Shown here piece after piece: positions 11,392 through 21,599 of a stretch of 64,000 nt of DNA. The stretch's first letter is position 1; the number at the start of each line of letters is the position of its first letter. The position numbers and the translations under genes are program-made. The notes beneath the pieces are model-generated. The model was not told the DNA's origin and ran no database searches. It worked only from the letters and a program-made list of their open reading frames with translations. This DNA is from Camelus bactrianus (lineage: Eukaryota; Chordata; Mammalia; Artiodactyla; Camelidae): NCBI RefSeq assembly GCF_048773025.1, contig NC_133570.1, positions 21,178,001-21,242,000 of the forward strand, written 5' to 3'.

Positions 11392-11429
11392 CACAGTGAC
11401 ATGGGCAGAGGAGAAGTGACACAAAAACC
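11392..11429 (+). promoter_or_regulatory. RSS of IGLV9 (10916), 22-bp spacer
   Basis: Heptamer CACAGTG (11392-11398), 22-bp spacer, consensus nonamer ACAAAAACC (11421-11429). One base short of the usual 23. Confidence 0.85.
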
Positions 11430-12714
11430 CAGCTGACAACACAGCCCCACCCCTCCCACTACCTGACCCACAGTTCAGGGGGTGCCTGCTGATCTCCTCC
11501 TTCCCAGGGATTTTCATAACTCAGCCCCTGTCAGTGAGGACGGTCTGTCTGTGCATGACATGCCTGGTCTCGGTCCACAGCGAATGTTCCCCTGGGTTGG
11601 AAATCATAAGCCAATCTGGGCTGAATTCCAGTGAAATATATCCAGCCCTGAAATTCAAAGCTACAAAACAGCATCCCTGGTGTCCTTCCCTTTTGCAGTC
11701 AGTACGACATTCAATTTGCTGCCCACCGGGGAAAGTAACACGCAGATGAATCCAAGTGAGTGCGGTTGGATCCACTGCTTGAATGCACAGGAGTTTGGAA
11801 CATGGAGCAAGGGCGTGTCCTAAAGAGGGTCCCGGGGATGCTGGTGCTGGGCTGTGTGCTAACATCATGGGTGAGGGGGTAGGAGGAGGGTGAGAGGAGG
11901 GGAGATTGAAGGAGGGGAGTCATCCTGATGAGGGCTGATGGGGGATGAAGTTGCAGGAGGCCCCTTAGTCTATTACCATGGATTTCTGTAACGTCAACGA
12001 TTTCCACGCAGACATGTGAACAAGAAAACCTCCACCCCTGTGAGTTGTGATGCGTGTCTGCCCCGGGTTAACAGATCAACAAAGTTGTCTAAATGTGAGT
12101 TTCCACCTTGATATCAAGTTGAAGCCCATCTCCTCCCAGCTGACATAGGGGGCTGCTGTGATGTTGGGAAATGGGAGGAGCTCAGGTGTCACTAACAGAG
12201 GAGGGAGGGAGGGGTCCCATAGCAAGGGGAGGGGCTGTGGGTGGGTGTGGAGGGCGCAGGGCCAGATCAGGAAGGAAACTTGTGGGGCTGAGGCGTTGGG
12301 ATTTCATGCAAACAGCAGTGAGGAGTCATTGAAGGGTTAAAGGCAGAGCTGTCTTGAGCTGAAGGAGGATTTTTTTTGTTGTCAGAGGAGAAGGAGGTGG
12401 TCCTGGTTTCAGGACACTTACTGAGACGCCTGTGAGTCCAGATGATCATGGAGCATTTCCACAACCTAAGCAAATTTGGACACAGGATATGGTGAAAACC
12501 TGATGGTTTCTGCATTCAACAGGCACACACTGCCTTTCTACTGAACTAAATCAATGAGCAAGAGAATCCAGGTATGGAGATTTTGGTTTATAATACAAAT
12601 TGTAGGATCTCTAAGACAGGGTCCTCACAAGAAATATGTGATATCACTGTTGAAAAAAAAACTCCATCTCAGGAACACAATCCTCACACATGACGAATAG
12701 ATCACAAGTCGCCC
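11430..12714. other. spacer downstream of IGLV9
   Basis: Conserved at 35667-36970 and 61662-62895. No gene or RNA recognised. Confidence 0.5.
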
Positions 12715-13192
12715 TGATATATTAATATGATAGAATACTGCTTAGCCATGAAAAAGAATAAAATAATGCCATTTGCAGCAACTTGGATAGACCTGAATTA
12801 CGTATTTCTAAGGGAAGTACGCCAGAAGGGGAAAGATACCATATTACTCATATGTGGAATCTAAAGAAAGAAGAGAGAGGACACTAATGAGTTTAATTAC
12901 AAAACAGAAATGACTCACAGACAGAGAAAACAAACTTATGGTTTCCGGGGGAAACAGGGTAGGAAGGAAAAAATTGGGAGTTTGAGATTTGCAAATATTA
13001 ACTACTGTCTATAAAATAGATAAACAACTTTTTTGTGTAGAGAACTGGGAACTAGATTCAATATCTTAAAATAACCTATAGTGAAAAAGAGTATGAAAAC
13101 AAATACATGTATGTGTGTATGATTGAAACATTATGGTGTACACCCAACACTGACACGCTGTAAACTGTATATTCTTCAACAAAAAGGAAAGA
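12715..13192 (+). mobile_element. L1 3' end fragment
   Basis: Covers the end of L1 ORF2 (the YSAMKKN... region, here 'gccatgaaaaagaat') and the 3' UTR, ending near 'cttcaacaaaaagg'. Present at the same place in the two other units (36973, 62900), so it inserted before the unit duplications. Confidence 0.75.
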
Positions 13193-13986
13193 AACATATG
13201 ACATGTGCACTACTAAATGGTATGCTTCCCGAACTAAATCATTTCCACAAATCACGCTAAACTCCATCAAAATTCTGAAAGTATTTCATGAGTTTTGAAA
13301 TGGCTGCTGTTTCCAGGTTTCACATATGACCTCTTGCTTCTTCATGGAAAATCCAAATCTAAACCTTTTCCTGCAATAGCCCTACATGTCCTTCAAACCA
13401 ACTCACTGTCCCCTTGTCACTGGTGCACACGTGGGTCAGTTAGCTTTTCTTGACTGCACTCTGGGAGGGAGCTGTAACCTTTAATGGTTCCATTTGCACA
13501 GCGTTGCAGCTTCCATGGACCAGGACTTCCATGTGGAAACAAAAACACTTTATCAGATGTGACTCAGCATAAAAAAAAAAACAGAATCTGGGAAGCCGAC
13601 CGTGGACCTGTGAATGGAGACAAGGACCAGGTGAGCTTCCCAGCCAGCTGGGCCCTCAGGTCTCTGTTCCTCGGTGAAGCTGTGCCCCGTGACCAGCAGG
13701 GAGCGCTGTGGGCCTGCCCTGTGGTCCCTACACAGCTGCTCAGGGAGGACCATTCACTCCCAGGATATGAGCCTGGGGAGAGGCCTGTGCTCCTGATGGG
13801 GACACAGCAGTGTGTCCTCCCTGGCTAGAAAGTCCCCTTAGCAGGAACCCCTGTAGTCTATCAGGTGCTTCCCCCCAGGGTCTCCCAACCGGGAGGTTAC
13901 CCTCCATCCGCACCGAGTCTGGGCTATGAGTTGCGCTCCAGCACCAGGGCTCAGGGAGGGGCTGGGAGGTCCCTGGGAGGACACTC
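13193..13986. other. IGLV5 upstream region
   Basis: Conserved at 37441-38219 and 63376-64000. No coding gene seen. Confidence 0.5.
13692..13708 (+). promoter_or_regulatory. CTCF-like motif upstream of IGLV5
   Basis: ACCAGCAGGGAGCGCTG, about 390 bp upstream of the IGLV5 start. The copy at 63871 is closer to consensus. Confidence 0.35.
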
Positions 13987-13994
13987 ATTTGCAT
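13987..13994 (+). promoter_or_regulatory. Ig octamer ATTTGCAT
   Basis: Intact octamer upstream of the IGLV5 pseudogene at 14084. Confidence 0.85.
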
Positions 13995-14083
13995 GGGCCT
14001 CCCCTCCACTGGCAGAGGCTGGCAAGAGAAGGAGGCCCAAGGCAGGCCAGCCCCAGTGTGGGGACCAGGGGACTGTGAGCACC

Positions 14084-14572
14084 ATGGCCTGGACTCATCT
14101 ACTGCTCCTGCTCCTCTCTCACTGCACAGGTAGGGACGGGCCTCAGGGACTGGGTCTCAGGTCCCCACCTGCAGCAGCCCCTGTGGCTCAGACTCTGGGA
14201 ATGTTTCCTGCAGATCCCATGCCATCTGCCCTGAGTCTGTGTTTTCAGTGTCCCTCTCCCAGCTTGTGGAGACTCAGCTGCCTTTTGTCTCTGAGTTTCC
14301 AGGAGCATCATCCATACTCACCTGCACCCTTACCAGTGGAAAGAGTGTTGGCAGCCACTACATATCCTGAAACCAGCAGAAGGCTGGGAGCCCTCCCCAG
14401 TACCTCCTGTACTACTACTCAGACTCCAGTAAACACCAGGGTTCCGGGGTCCAGAGCCACTTCTCCAGGTCCAGGGATGCCTCTGCCAATGCAGGGCTTC
14501 TACTCATCTCTGGGCTGCAGCCCGAGGACGAGGCTATTACTGCTCTGCATATAAGAGCAGCTCGTACACTCA
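14084..14572 (+). pseudogene. IGLV5: IGLV5-group variable gene, pseudogene
   Basis: Leader exon 14084-14129 ([16 protein letters not shown]) is intact. V exon 14249-14572 starts QLVETQLPFVSEFPGASS and carries the IGLV5 hallmarks (YYYSDSSKHQG after framework 2 and the inserted DASANAG framework 3). Compared with the intact IGLV5 at 38316, the conserved W41 codon is TGA. Bases are missing in the stretch that should encode ADYYC (GAGGCTATTACTGCTC), so the frame shifts at the second cysteine. Net length is 4 bp shorter (324 against 328). It is the fourth V of the first unit. Promoter and heptamer look usable, but the gene cannot give a light chain. Confidence 0.9.
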
Positions 14573-14611
14573 CACGGTGCCCCAGCCCCACAGGGAAGTG
14601 AGACTAGAATT
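14573..14611 (+). promoter_or_regulatory. 23-RSS of IGLV5 (14084), degenerate nonamer
   Basis: Heptamer CACGGTG (as in the intact IGLV5), 23-bp spacer, nonamer ACTAGAATT, which is poor. Confidence 0.75.
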
Positions 14612-15114
14612 TCCCTTGAGCTCTCCCCTCTGGAGCTGTCACAGCCTGCAGACACCGGGACACCACAGGGCTCAAGGACCATGGCTCCAGTGAGGGAGCA
14701 GGAAGAGGGGAGCTGTGTGCTCCCCCCACCCTGGTCTTTCGGGACCCGCAGACTCGTGGTAGTGAGGTATGTCCTCCGTCTCGGTCCTGCAGGAAAGACA
14801 GGGGACAGGTGTCTCCCTGTCAACAAGACCTGGTCTCCTATTATGGGGAGGGGCTCACAGAGCAGGTCTGCCCTGAAGTCCTCCTTTCTGCCTGGAGGAA
14901 ATCCTGCCGCACGGTGTCGCCTTCCTGACAATGGCCTCCTGAACTCCAGGCTCCAGACCCCAGAGGGGCTTCCAGAAAAGCAGCTCCAGGGATGGGTTTG
15001 CTGGAAGAACCAGCCTCGGAGAGTGGAGAAGCCACCAGAGGGACAGGGGCCACTGAGGCTCAGGTTGAACTTTGAGGGAACCAGTCCCTGAGGACACATG
15101 GGGCACAATACTTC
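14612..15114. other. spacer after IGLV5, nothing recognised
   Basis: GC-rich single-copy sequence, open in several frames without similarity to known proteins. Confidence 0.4.
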
Positions 15115-15336
15115 GATCACACACACACATATACATACACACATACAAATACAGAAACATACACACTCATACACACATGCACACCTACATACACATACAT
15201 TTACACACACATATACACATACATACAAAAATACACACACATAGATACCTTCCAATATACATATATACACACATACACACATACATACTCACATATATAC
15301 ACACATACCTACACACACACACACACACACACACAG
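15115..15336. repeat. CA/CATA-rich microsatellite
   Basis: About 220 bp of imperfect ACAC, ACATAC and ATATAC repeats, ending in a pure (AC)n run at 15308-15335. Long open frames across it are repeat artefacts. Not present after the other IGLV5 gene at 38316. Confidence 0.95.
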
Positions 15337-15338
15337 AG

Positions 15339-15738
15339 TTCTGGACTCCGCAGTGTTCTGGCTTGTCTGTCCCTGCAGAAATCAGGGAGCAGTCAGTGCT
15401 CACCCCACAGTCCTCAGAGTCAGGATCTGCAGGAGGCAGAACCTCCCTGTGCAGAGACAGCAGTGACAGTGACATACAGCACGTCCCAGTGTCACAGCAG
15501 GCAGATTGCTAGATATGAGCAGAGAAAGGGGGACACAGACCAAAACGCAGTAATTGTGCAGAAAGGAGGGGCACAGGCCAAAGGCAGGAAACCATACATC
15601 AGGTAAGCACCAGGGGTCCCAGGGCAGAGGAAGTAAAGCAGGAACCTTTGGGCTGATAAGTGGTCACATCTTTTGGGGTGATGAGTGAGTGGCCTGGAGA
15701 ATGACAAAAAAATGGTCAGAAAAGGCAGCAATTTCCAG
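15339..15738. other. spacer, nothing recognised
   Basis: Single-copy sequence between the microsatellite and the solo LTR. No gene seen. Confidence 0.4.
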
Positions 15739-16144
15739 TGTCCAAATGTAACCATTTGCTCATTATGCCCTCATTTCCAAAAACTTAGCCTTGCAGATCA
15801 GAAGTACCCATCGTGCACCGACGCCATGACACTTCCCAACCAGACTAAATAAGATCACAAGTCCCTCCTCCCTTTGGGAAGGTGGAGCTGGGATGAGGGA
15901 ACAGGGCCCCAAACCCTTCCCTCCCCAGTGAATATTCCTCCTATTCATTTTCACACCCTGTGTAATAACTTGCCAAGAAACACAGGGCAGCCGCTCACGT
16001 GAGCCTGCTGCTCTCCCCTTGACAGTGTACTATCCATCCCTTAATAAATCCTAACTTTGCTTTTTTTAACCACTATGTCTTGTCTCTCAATTCTTTCTGT
16101 GATGGGACAAGAAGCTGGAACGCCGGTAACATCCACCGGCAACA
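15739..16144 (+). repeat. solo LTR of an endogenous retrovirus
   Basis: A 406-bp unit bounded by TG and CA, with a polyadenylation signal AATAAA near 16043 and a 3' part rich in T and C, as in R-U5. The four bases CCAG occur on both sides (15735-15738 and 16145-16148), consistent with a 4-bp target duplication of a class I or III element. No internal retroviral genes adjoin it. Confidence 0.55.
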
Positions 16145-16148
16145 CCAG

Positions 16149-17400
16149 TGTCGGGGACGGCCAGGACAGTCCGGGACCGCCTGCTCTGCTGGGGTGACTC
16201 TGATGCTCTAGGTCCCAGGGTGAGTCTCTCCTCCCCACCGGCAGCTCAGCCCTGCGACTACCTTTGGGTCCACGAAACGCACGAGGCCGCTCGGTGCATC
16301 TCTTCAGGGACAGCCACTTCTGAGCAGTGTGGGGACCTGACACACACCCTCCCCTGCACTCTCAAGGCTGGGCTGTCCCTCCCTCGGGCACCACCAGTGA
16401 CACGTCCACCCAGGCAGACCTCTGCTCACACGTCCCCTGTCCCAGCCCAGAGTCAGAGGGCTGTCACCTCAGGGACCCGGCACCATTGTCTGTACTTCCC
16501 CAAACTCAGACCTGGGACACTGACGTGACTTCTGGGTCCTGTGGGCCGTGAGTAACAGGAATTCATCCTCCAGTGTCAGACATCCGTAGGTACAGTGTCT
16601 CCATCCTGAGTTGCTATACACAGAGCAGGTGTCACAGAGAAGATTGAACTTGACTGTATGTTGGGTCTGTCCTCTTTTGTCCAGTCTACATTCTCTGTCT
16701 TGCAGACCCAGAACCTTTGAAAAGGAATGTGGCCCACAGCTAGAAATGAAAATCTTAGCCCTTTCTCAAAGCTCTGCTTGCCAGGCTGGACCTTTAAGGA
16801 TAATGCTTTTCATTCCCATGGAGATGAGAAGTTGCAGAGCAGAGAATCACATGTGTCTTGTGGGACCATTGCAGCACCATTGTGACCAGACCCACCTGGA
16901 CAGCTCCACAAACACAGGATTATCGCAGCCCAGCTGGGGCCTGGCCGGCAAAGAGAAGCCTGCAATGAGAATCCTGCAACCACCAGCCACCCCCATCCCC
17001 TTGTGGCAAAAAAGAAGCCTGAATTCTAACTCGGGTAAATGGTCCTTTGGGGCCCTCATCCAACATCTTCACCTGCTGGCTTTCCAAATACAGTCGCTAT
17101 GCTTTGCCCCAAGGCTCTCTTCCCCACTTACTGGCCTGTCATTTGCACACAGTTGGGGCCAGGGTACCAGCATCTTTGTGCATCACCTTCCAGTGTGCAG
17201 GGTCCTGGAGGCCTGGCTGCCTCCACTTAGATTTTAAGGGAGAAGCCCCAGGCCCAGGCAGAGAGGCTCTGTGCAGGGGAGGCCTGAGCAGAGCAGCTGC
17301 AGGATCTCCTGCTGAGCTGTGGGTGACAGTGCCACCCCAGTGGGCCTGGGGGCCTGAGGATCAAGCAAAGAGAATTACTCTCAGCCAGGGGGATTTATTC
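16149..17400. other. spacer, possible LTR-like tail
   Basis: No gene seen. About 16950-17230 resembles the end region of a mammalian LTR (a CTTTCCAAATACAGTCGC phrase where an AATAAA might lie), but ends and target duplications were not found. Homology to the V units starts near 17400. Confidence 0.3.
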
Positions 17401-17776
17401 TGCTCACAGCTCTGACTACACACTTGCCTCGGGGAGTCATGGCCCAGGTAACGTCCAGGCAAGACAGACAGCCTCACGCCAGGAACAAGTCTGCAAATAA
17501 AAATCACATGCAATGCTCCCACGACATAGTAAAGGGACAGCTGGGGAGGGGAGGGTCAGAATTCCAACAATTGGATTCTGCGAGACGAGCTCTGGGGCAT
17601 CCCTGTCAGGGTCCTGATCCCTGTTCCAACCCCTCACTCACTGGACAGAACTTTCCTTTTGGGCGGAAGAGGAAGATGGGAAGGGTGAGCCTCTGTCCTG
17701 CTCTGTTCTTATGCTGTGTGCACAGGGGATCGGTGACCCTACTTTCTACCCCTTGTAATCTCCACCTCTCCTCCAG

Positions 17777-17826
17777 GGTGTGAGTCAGAGTGTGTTGAGT
17801 CAGCCGCCCACAGTATCTGGGTCTCT
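17777..17826 (+). pseudogene. truncated IGLV V-exon relic (copy 2)
   Basis: Paralogue of the relic at 5800: CTCCAG acceptor, then SVLSQPPTVSGS, cut off at GTCTCT by an AT-rich block. No leader exon, CDRs or RSS. It lies about 2.1 kb upstream of the IGLV8 pseudogene at 19898, the same arrangement as in the other two units. Confidence 0.65.
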
Positions 17827-18160
17827 TAATTATATATGTAATACGTAAAATTTTATATATTTCATAAAAATGTGTAGTAAATTAAATTTACATATTTATT
17901 AAAACAATATGTTATATATATACATAAAACTACATGCATTGTTTATATGTGTAATGTTTTAAAATTAATACATTTACTAAAATATACTGTATATCATATA
18001 TATACATTTAACAGTGTATTTTATATAAGCATATATAAGATATTGTTTATTATAGTTTATAGTGTTAAGTAAAATATATACTATATAATGGATAGATATA
18101 GAAATATTTTCTATTATATGTTACATATTGCACATTCTATATTACATGTTAATAATTGCA
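17827..18160. repeat. AT-rich block after truncated V relic (copy 2)
   Basis: Same type and position as 5851-6185 and 55999-56340. Confidence 0.7.
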
Positions 18161-19784
18161 CATCTTGTTTATATTAATAACTGCTTGTCATGGGGGCTCC
18201 CATTCTTTCTGCGACTTTGTCTCCCTGATTACAGGGTCCTTGGTCAGACTGTGCTACACCTTCCACCATGTCCCAAGTCTGCATCTCTGTGTGTGTGTGT
18301 GGTGGGGGGGTTCTGTGCGTGCATCTGAGAAATGAGTGAGCAGACATTTCTCTAGCACTAAGTCCAAGCTGGAAGGCATCATGGTAACATTCTAGGAAAC
18401 ACACAAAGAGCTCTTACTAGGACTTAAAATAGAAGGCACAGAGACCAATCTAATTTACTGGTTCTAGAAAACACAGGAAAACTGCCCAACAGAAGCCACA
18501 CCAAATTTGAAAATTTTGGCTGAAGGTTATTTTTGCACAGAGACAGAAAAGTTCCTCAAAGTCAGAGTTGAATCCAGCAGATGTCAAGAAAAATTCTCCG
18601 GGACCCCAGAGATGATTTGGGCTGAGGCCAGGGTCTCTGGGGAGTCTCTGTGAGGGGGAGAACATGGACTGTGGATGGAGAGCAGATGTGAAGAGGTCTT
18701 AAACCACAGGTCAGATGCCCCTTTGAGGGAGAGAGACGCGGAGGTTTCAACGCGGATTCCTGACCCACTGCAGGAGAAGAAGATGCCGTCCCTGGACACC
18801 ACGCTGGGGAGCTCACTGGAGCTCTAGGTGGTGGGGGCAGAGGCATCAGCCTGGTCTTTCACATCCAAGGAGCCCAGCCCAGAGAAAGCTCTTACCGGTC
18901 CGACAGCATCACCCAGAGCCACCAGGGGGAGCTGTTCTCTGTTCCTCCCTCACTGTGCTGGGCTCCTGGCCCCATGGTCCTCTGCCATATGCCATCTGCA
19001 AACCCTCAAGTCAGCGCTGGCTCCTCATTGCAACCCAGACCTTCCCCCCAAGGAAAGCACTGAGTTCCACTCTGGTGCCTTGAGGAAACTCCAGACAATT
19101 TAGAAAGTTGGCTCAGGGCTCCCTCCAGAAGTCAGGAATCCCTGCTGGCAACGGTAGAGAATTCCAGTTTTGTTTTATTAGACAGTGCAAGCTATCATAA
19201 GTTCATGCTGACTTTGTCATCTTTTCTTCTGAAACCTGCAGTTAAACGGATGAGACTGCATATAATAGATCATTCTTCAAAAAATGCAGGTTGTCACCCC
19301 CAGCCTGGCTCTGCAGCTCTATGTGTCCCTTCTCCAGCCCTGGTCCGACCTCTGCTGCTCCTGGTACCGGGTTGAGAACTGAGTCAGGGGAGACCCCTGT
19401 CCCCTCTCACCCGAGGCACAGGCTCTGTGACTTCTCAGTGGGCTCACTGCTGGAGGAGGAGGGACAACTTAGCTCCTCCGAAGAAGACAAGCAGGGATTT
19501 CACAGAGGAAGGGAGACCTGTCCCAGGGATGGGGGTAGCTGTGGGCAGGACTAGATTTCTGGGCCGAGGAAGAGAGGATCCCACTGTCTCCTCCTTCAGC
19601 CCTCAGGCTCTGCAGGGAAGATATTTAGGACTGAGGTCACAGGGGCGGGGGGAGTACATTTGGTGACAGGGGTCACCCCCATCACTCAGTGCCTCATCAC
19701 AATGCCTTATGCCCCGCATCTGCTCCCTCTAGACCTCCCCTAGCAGACATCAGGTGACACTGGGCAGGGAGAGGGAGGAAGCTG
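18161..19784. other. spacer upstream of IGLV8 (middle copy)
   Basis: Paralogous to 6186-7805 and 56341-57980. Includes a CTCF-like motif. No gene. Confidence 0.5.
18919..18934 (+). promoter_or_regulatory. CTCF-like motif upstream of IGLV8
   Basis: CCACCAGGGGGAGCTG, about 1 kb upstream of the IGLV8 start. Identical to the motif at 57104. Confidence 0.4.
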
Positions 19785-19792
19785 ACCTGCAT
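19785..19792 (+). promoter_or_regulatory. degenerate Ig octamer (ACCTGCAT)
   Basis: Sits exactly where the other IGLV8 genes have ATTTGCAT. Two substitutions probably weaken the promoter. Confidence 0.6.
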
Positions 19793-19897
19793 GAAGCCCC
19801 TTCTCCTCTGAGTCAGTCCGGGAGGGAAGAAAAGGCCCGAGGACCCCACAGTTCAGCCCAGGATGCTGAGGAGCTGCATCCCGGGAACATCCCCACC

Positions 19898-20351
19898 ATG
19901 GCCTCTATGGTGCTTCTGCTCGGGCTCCTTGCTCATGGCTCAGGTCAGGGGCCAGGACGCTCCATCTTTGAGGGGCGCTTAAGCCAGAGGTCAAGGTGAC
20001 CCTGCTCCCCATAACCACCCCTGTCTCTCTCCTGTCAATTTTAGAGGTGGATTCTAAGACTGTGGTGACCCAGGAGCCGTCCCTGTCAGTGTCTCCAGGA
20101 GGGACAGTCACCTTCACCTGTGGCCTCAGCCCTGGGTCTGTCACTATCAGTGACTACCACAGTTGGTACCAGCAGACACCAGGCCAGGCTCCCTGAGCTC
20201 TTATCTACAGCACAAGCAGCCACTACTCTGGGGTCCCCAATCAATTCTCCGGATCCATCTCTGGAAACAAAGCCGCCCTCACCATCACGGGGGCCCAGCC
20301 CGAGGACGAGGCCGACTATGACTGTGCTCTGCACACAGGTAGTTACACTAA
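19898..20351 (+). pseudogene. IGLV8: IGLV8-group variable gene, pseudogene
   Basis: Leader exon 19898-19943 ([16 protein letters not shown], with the usual AWT changed to ASM). V exon 20045-20351 begins [16 protein letters not shown], keeps C23 ([10 protein letters not shown]) and W41 ([10 protein letters not shown]), and ends [13 protein letters not shown]. In framework 2 an arginine codon has become TGA (QAP, stop, ALIYSTSS), which disables it. Q1 is K, and the tyrosine before C104 is D. The heptamer is CAGAGTG and the promoter octamer is degenerate, so promoter, coding exon and RSS have all decayed. It is the IGLV8 of the middle unit. The full-length L1 lies about 1 kb downstream. Confidence 0.9.
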
Positions 20352-20389
20352 CAGAGTGATGTAACTTCAGGGGAAGTGCTACCAAAACC
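20352..20389 (+). promoter_or_regulatory. decayed RSS of IGLV8 (19898)
   Basis: Heptamer CAGAGTG with a change at the third base, which is critical for RAG cleavage. 22-bp spacer, nonamer ACCAAAACC. Confidence 0.75.
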
Positions 20390-21394
20390 TCCCCCTGAGC
20401 TCAGAGGGCTCAGCCCTGAGGGGCAGGAGAGGAAGAGGGAGGGTGAAATGTCAGCACCACAGGGGAGGGGGTGCTGGGCCCCCATCTCCTGCCCAGGGGT
20501 TCCAGGCCATGTGCCTTCTCCAGCCTCCCCCAGAGTGTGTCCATCACTCCTAGGGGTTCCCCTCTCCCCCAGTATGATGGTGACCGGACTCAGCTCCAAA
20601 TTCTATCTAGTCGCTGTGAGACTCAGGAATCCAGCACCACCAGGATGACCTTCCCTGTTGTCCTTGCTGATCTCTGGCTGGACAATTATACTCCCTGCAC
20701 GGCGCCTTCAGCAGGGGTCCCAGCAGTGCTGGCAGGACCTGGGTTCCCACCCTCCTGAATGAAGTGAGCCGGGCCCTGTCATCTCTTGAGGAGTGTTGGG
20801 GGTCCAGATTGCATAGTGGCCATCTTATTAGAGCATCGAGCCAGAGCCAGGCAGGTCATCGGTGTGGTCAGCTGTCCAGTTCTCCACCCAGGATTCTGGC
20901 AGCACAGGGGGAGCTGGGCTTTCTCCCCATCCCTCAGTATGAGACTGAGTGAGGGAGACAAGGTAGGTTGCTCTGCATGCCTGTCCCCCTGCTGGGGACT
21001 GTGGAGCCAGTGAGGACTGAGCCCTGAACCCACCTGGATTAACAGGACTGAACCCCGGATGGGGGCAGGGATCAACACTGCAGTGCCCCTCCCTCTCTGG
21101 TGTCCCTGACGCCACGGAGCCCAGTGGGCCGAGCACCCGCCCACTGCAGCAAAGCAGCCCCTCTCAGCCTGGGTTCCCTCCCTGAGGTCAGCAGGGCTGG
21201 CAGGCGTTTGGTACCCATGCCCCCTGGATGTGATGAATTGTTGACCACAGCTGCCCCATGGTTCCTGGGAGAGAGTCAGTGGCACAGAGCAGTGGGGTCA
21301 GGACCCCACTTTGTTGGGACAGTGGATGTGAACACACCCCAGTCTTCTGCTGCAGGATGATCCCTGATCAGTGAAGAGTAAATGGGACTCAGAG
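20390..21394. other. IGLV8 downstream flank, interrupted by L1
   Basis: Paralogous to 8421-9375 and 58592-59595. The homology resumes at 28825 after the L1. No gene seen. Confidence 0.55.
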
Positions 21395-21397
21395 TTT
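21384..21397. repeat. L1 target-site duplication, left copy
   Basis: GGGACTCAGAGTTT, matching 28825-28838. The last bases merge with the T-run of the tail. Confidence 0.85.
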
Positions 21398-21599
21398 TTT
21401 TTTTTTTTTAACATTTTTTAATTGTGTTATAGTCATTTTACAATGTTGTGTCAAATTCCAGTGTAGAGCACTATTTTTCAGTTATATATGAATATACATA
21501 TATTCATTGTCACATTTTTTTTCTGCTGTGAGCTACCATAAGAGCATGTATATATTTCCCTGTGCTATACAGTATTATTTTGTTCATCTGTTCTAAATT

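Noticed and set aside
13484-14554. Longer open frames starting upstream of V leaders (for example 13865, 7783, 19754)
   Set aside because: They start upstream of the mapped octamer or between octamer and leader. The conserved CACC-ATGG leader start in all paralogues is preferred.
15115-15336. Possible CRISPR-like or satellite array
   Set aside because: The repeat units are simple CA/CATA runs without spacers, and the window is clearly mammalian.
15072-15512. Long open frames rich in HTH and CVC residues on both strands
   Set aside because: They are translations of the CA/CATA microsatellite.
16950-17230. LTR-like sequence with a near-polyadenylation phrase
   Set aside because: No TG/CA ends or target duplication found, so it is kept only as a note in the spacer entry.
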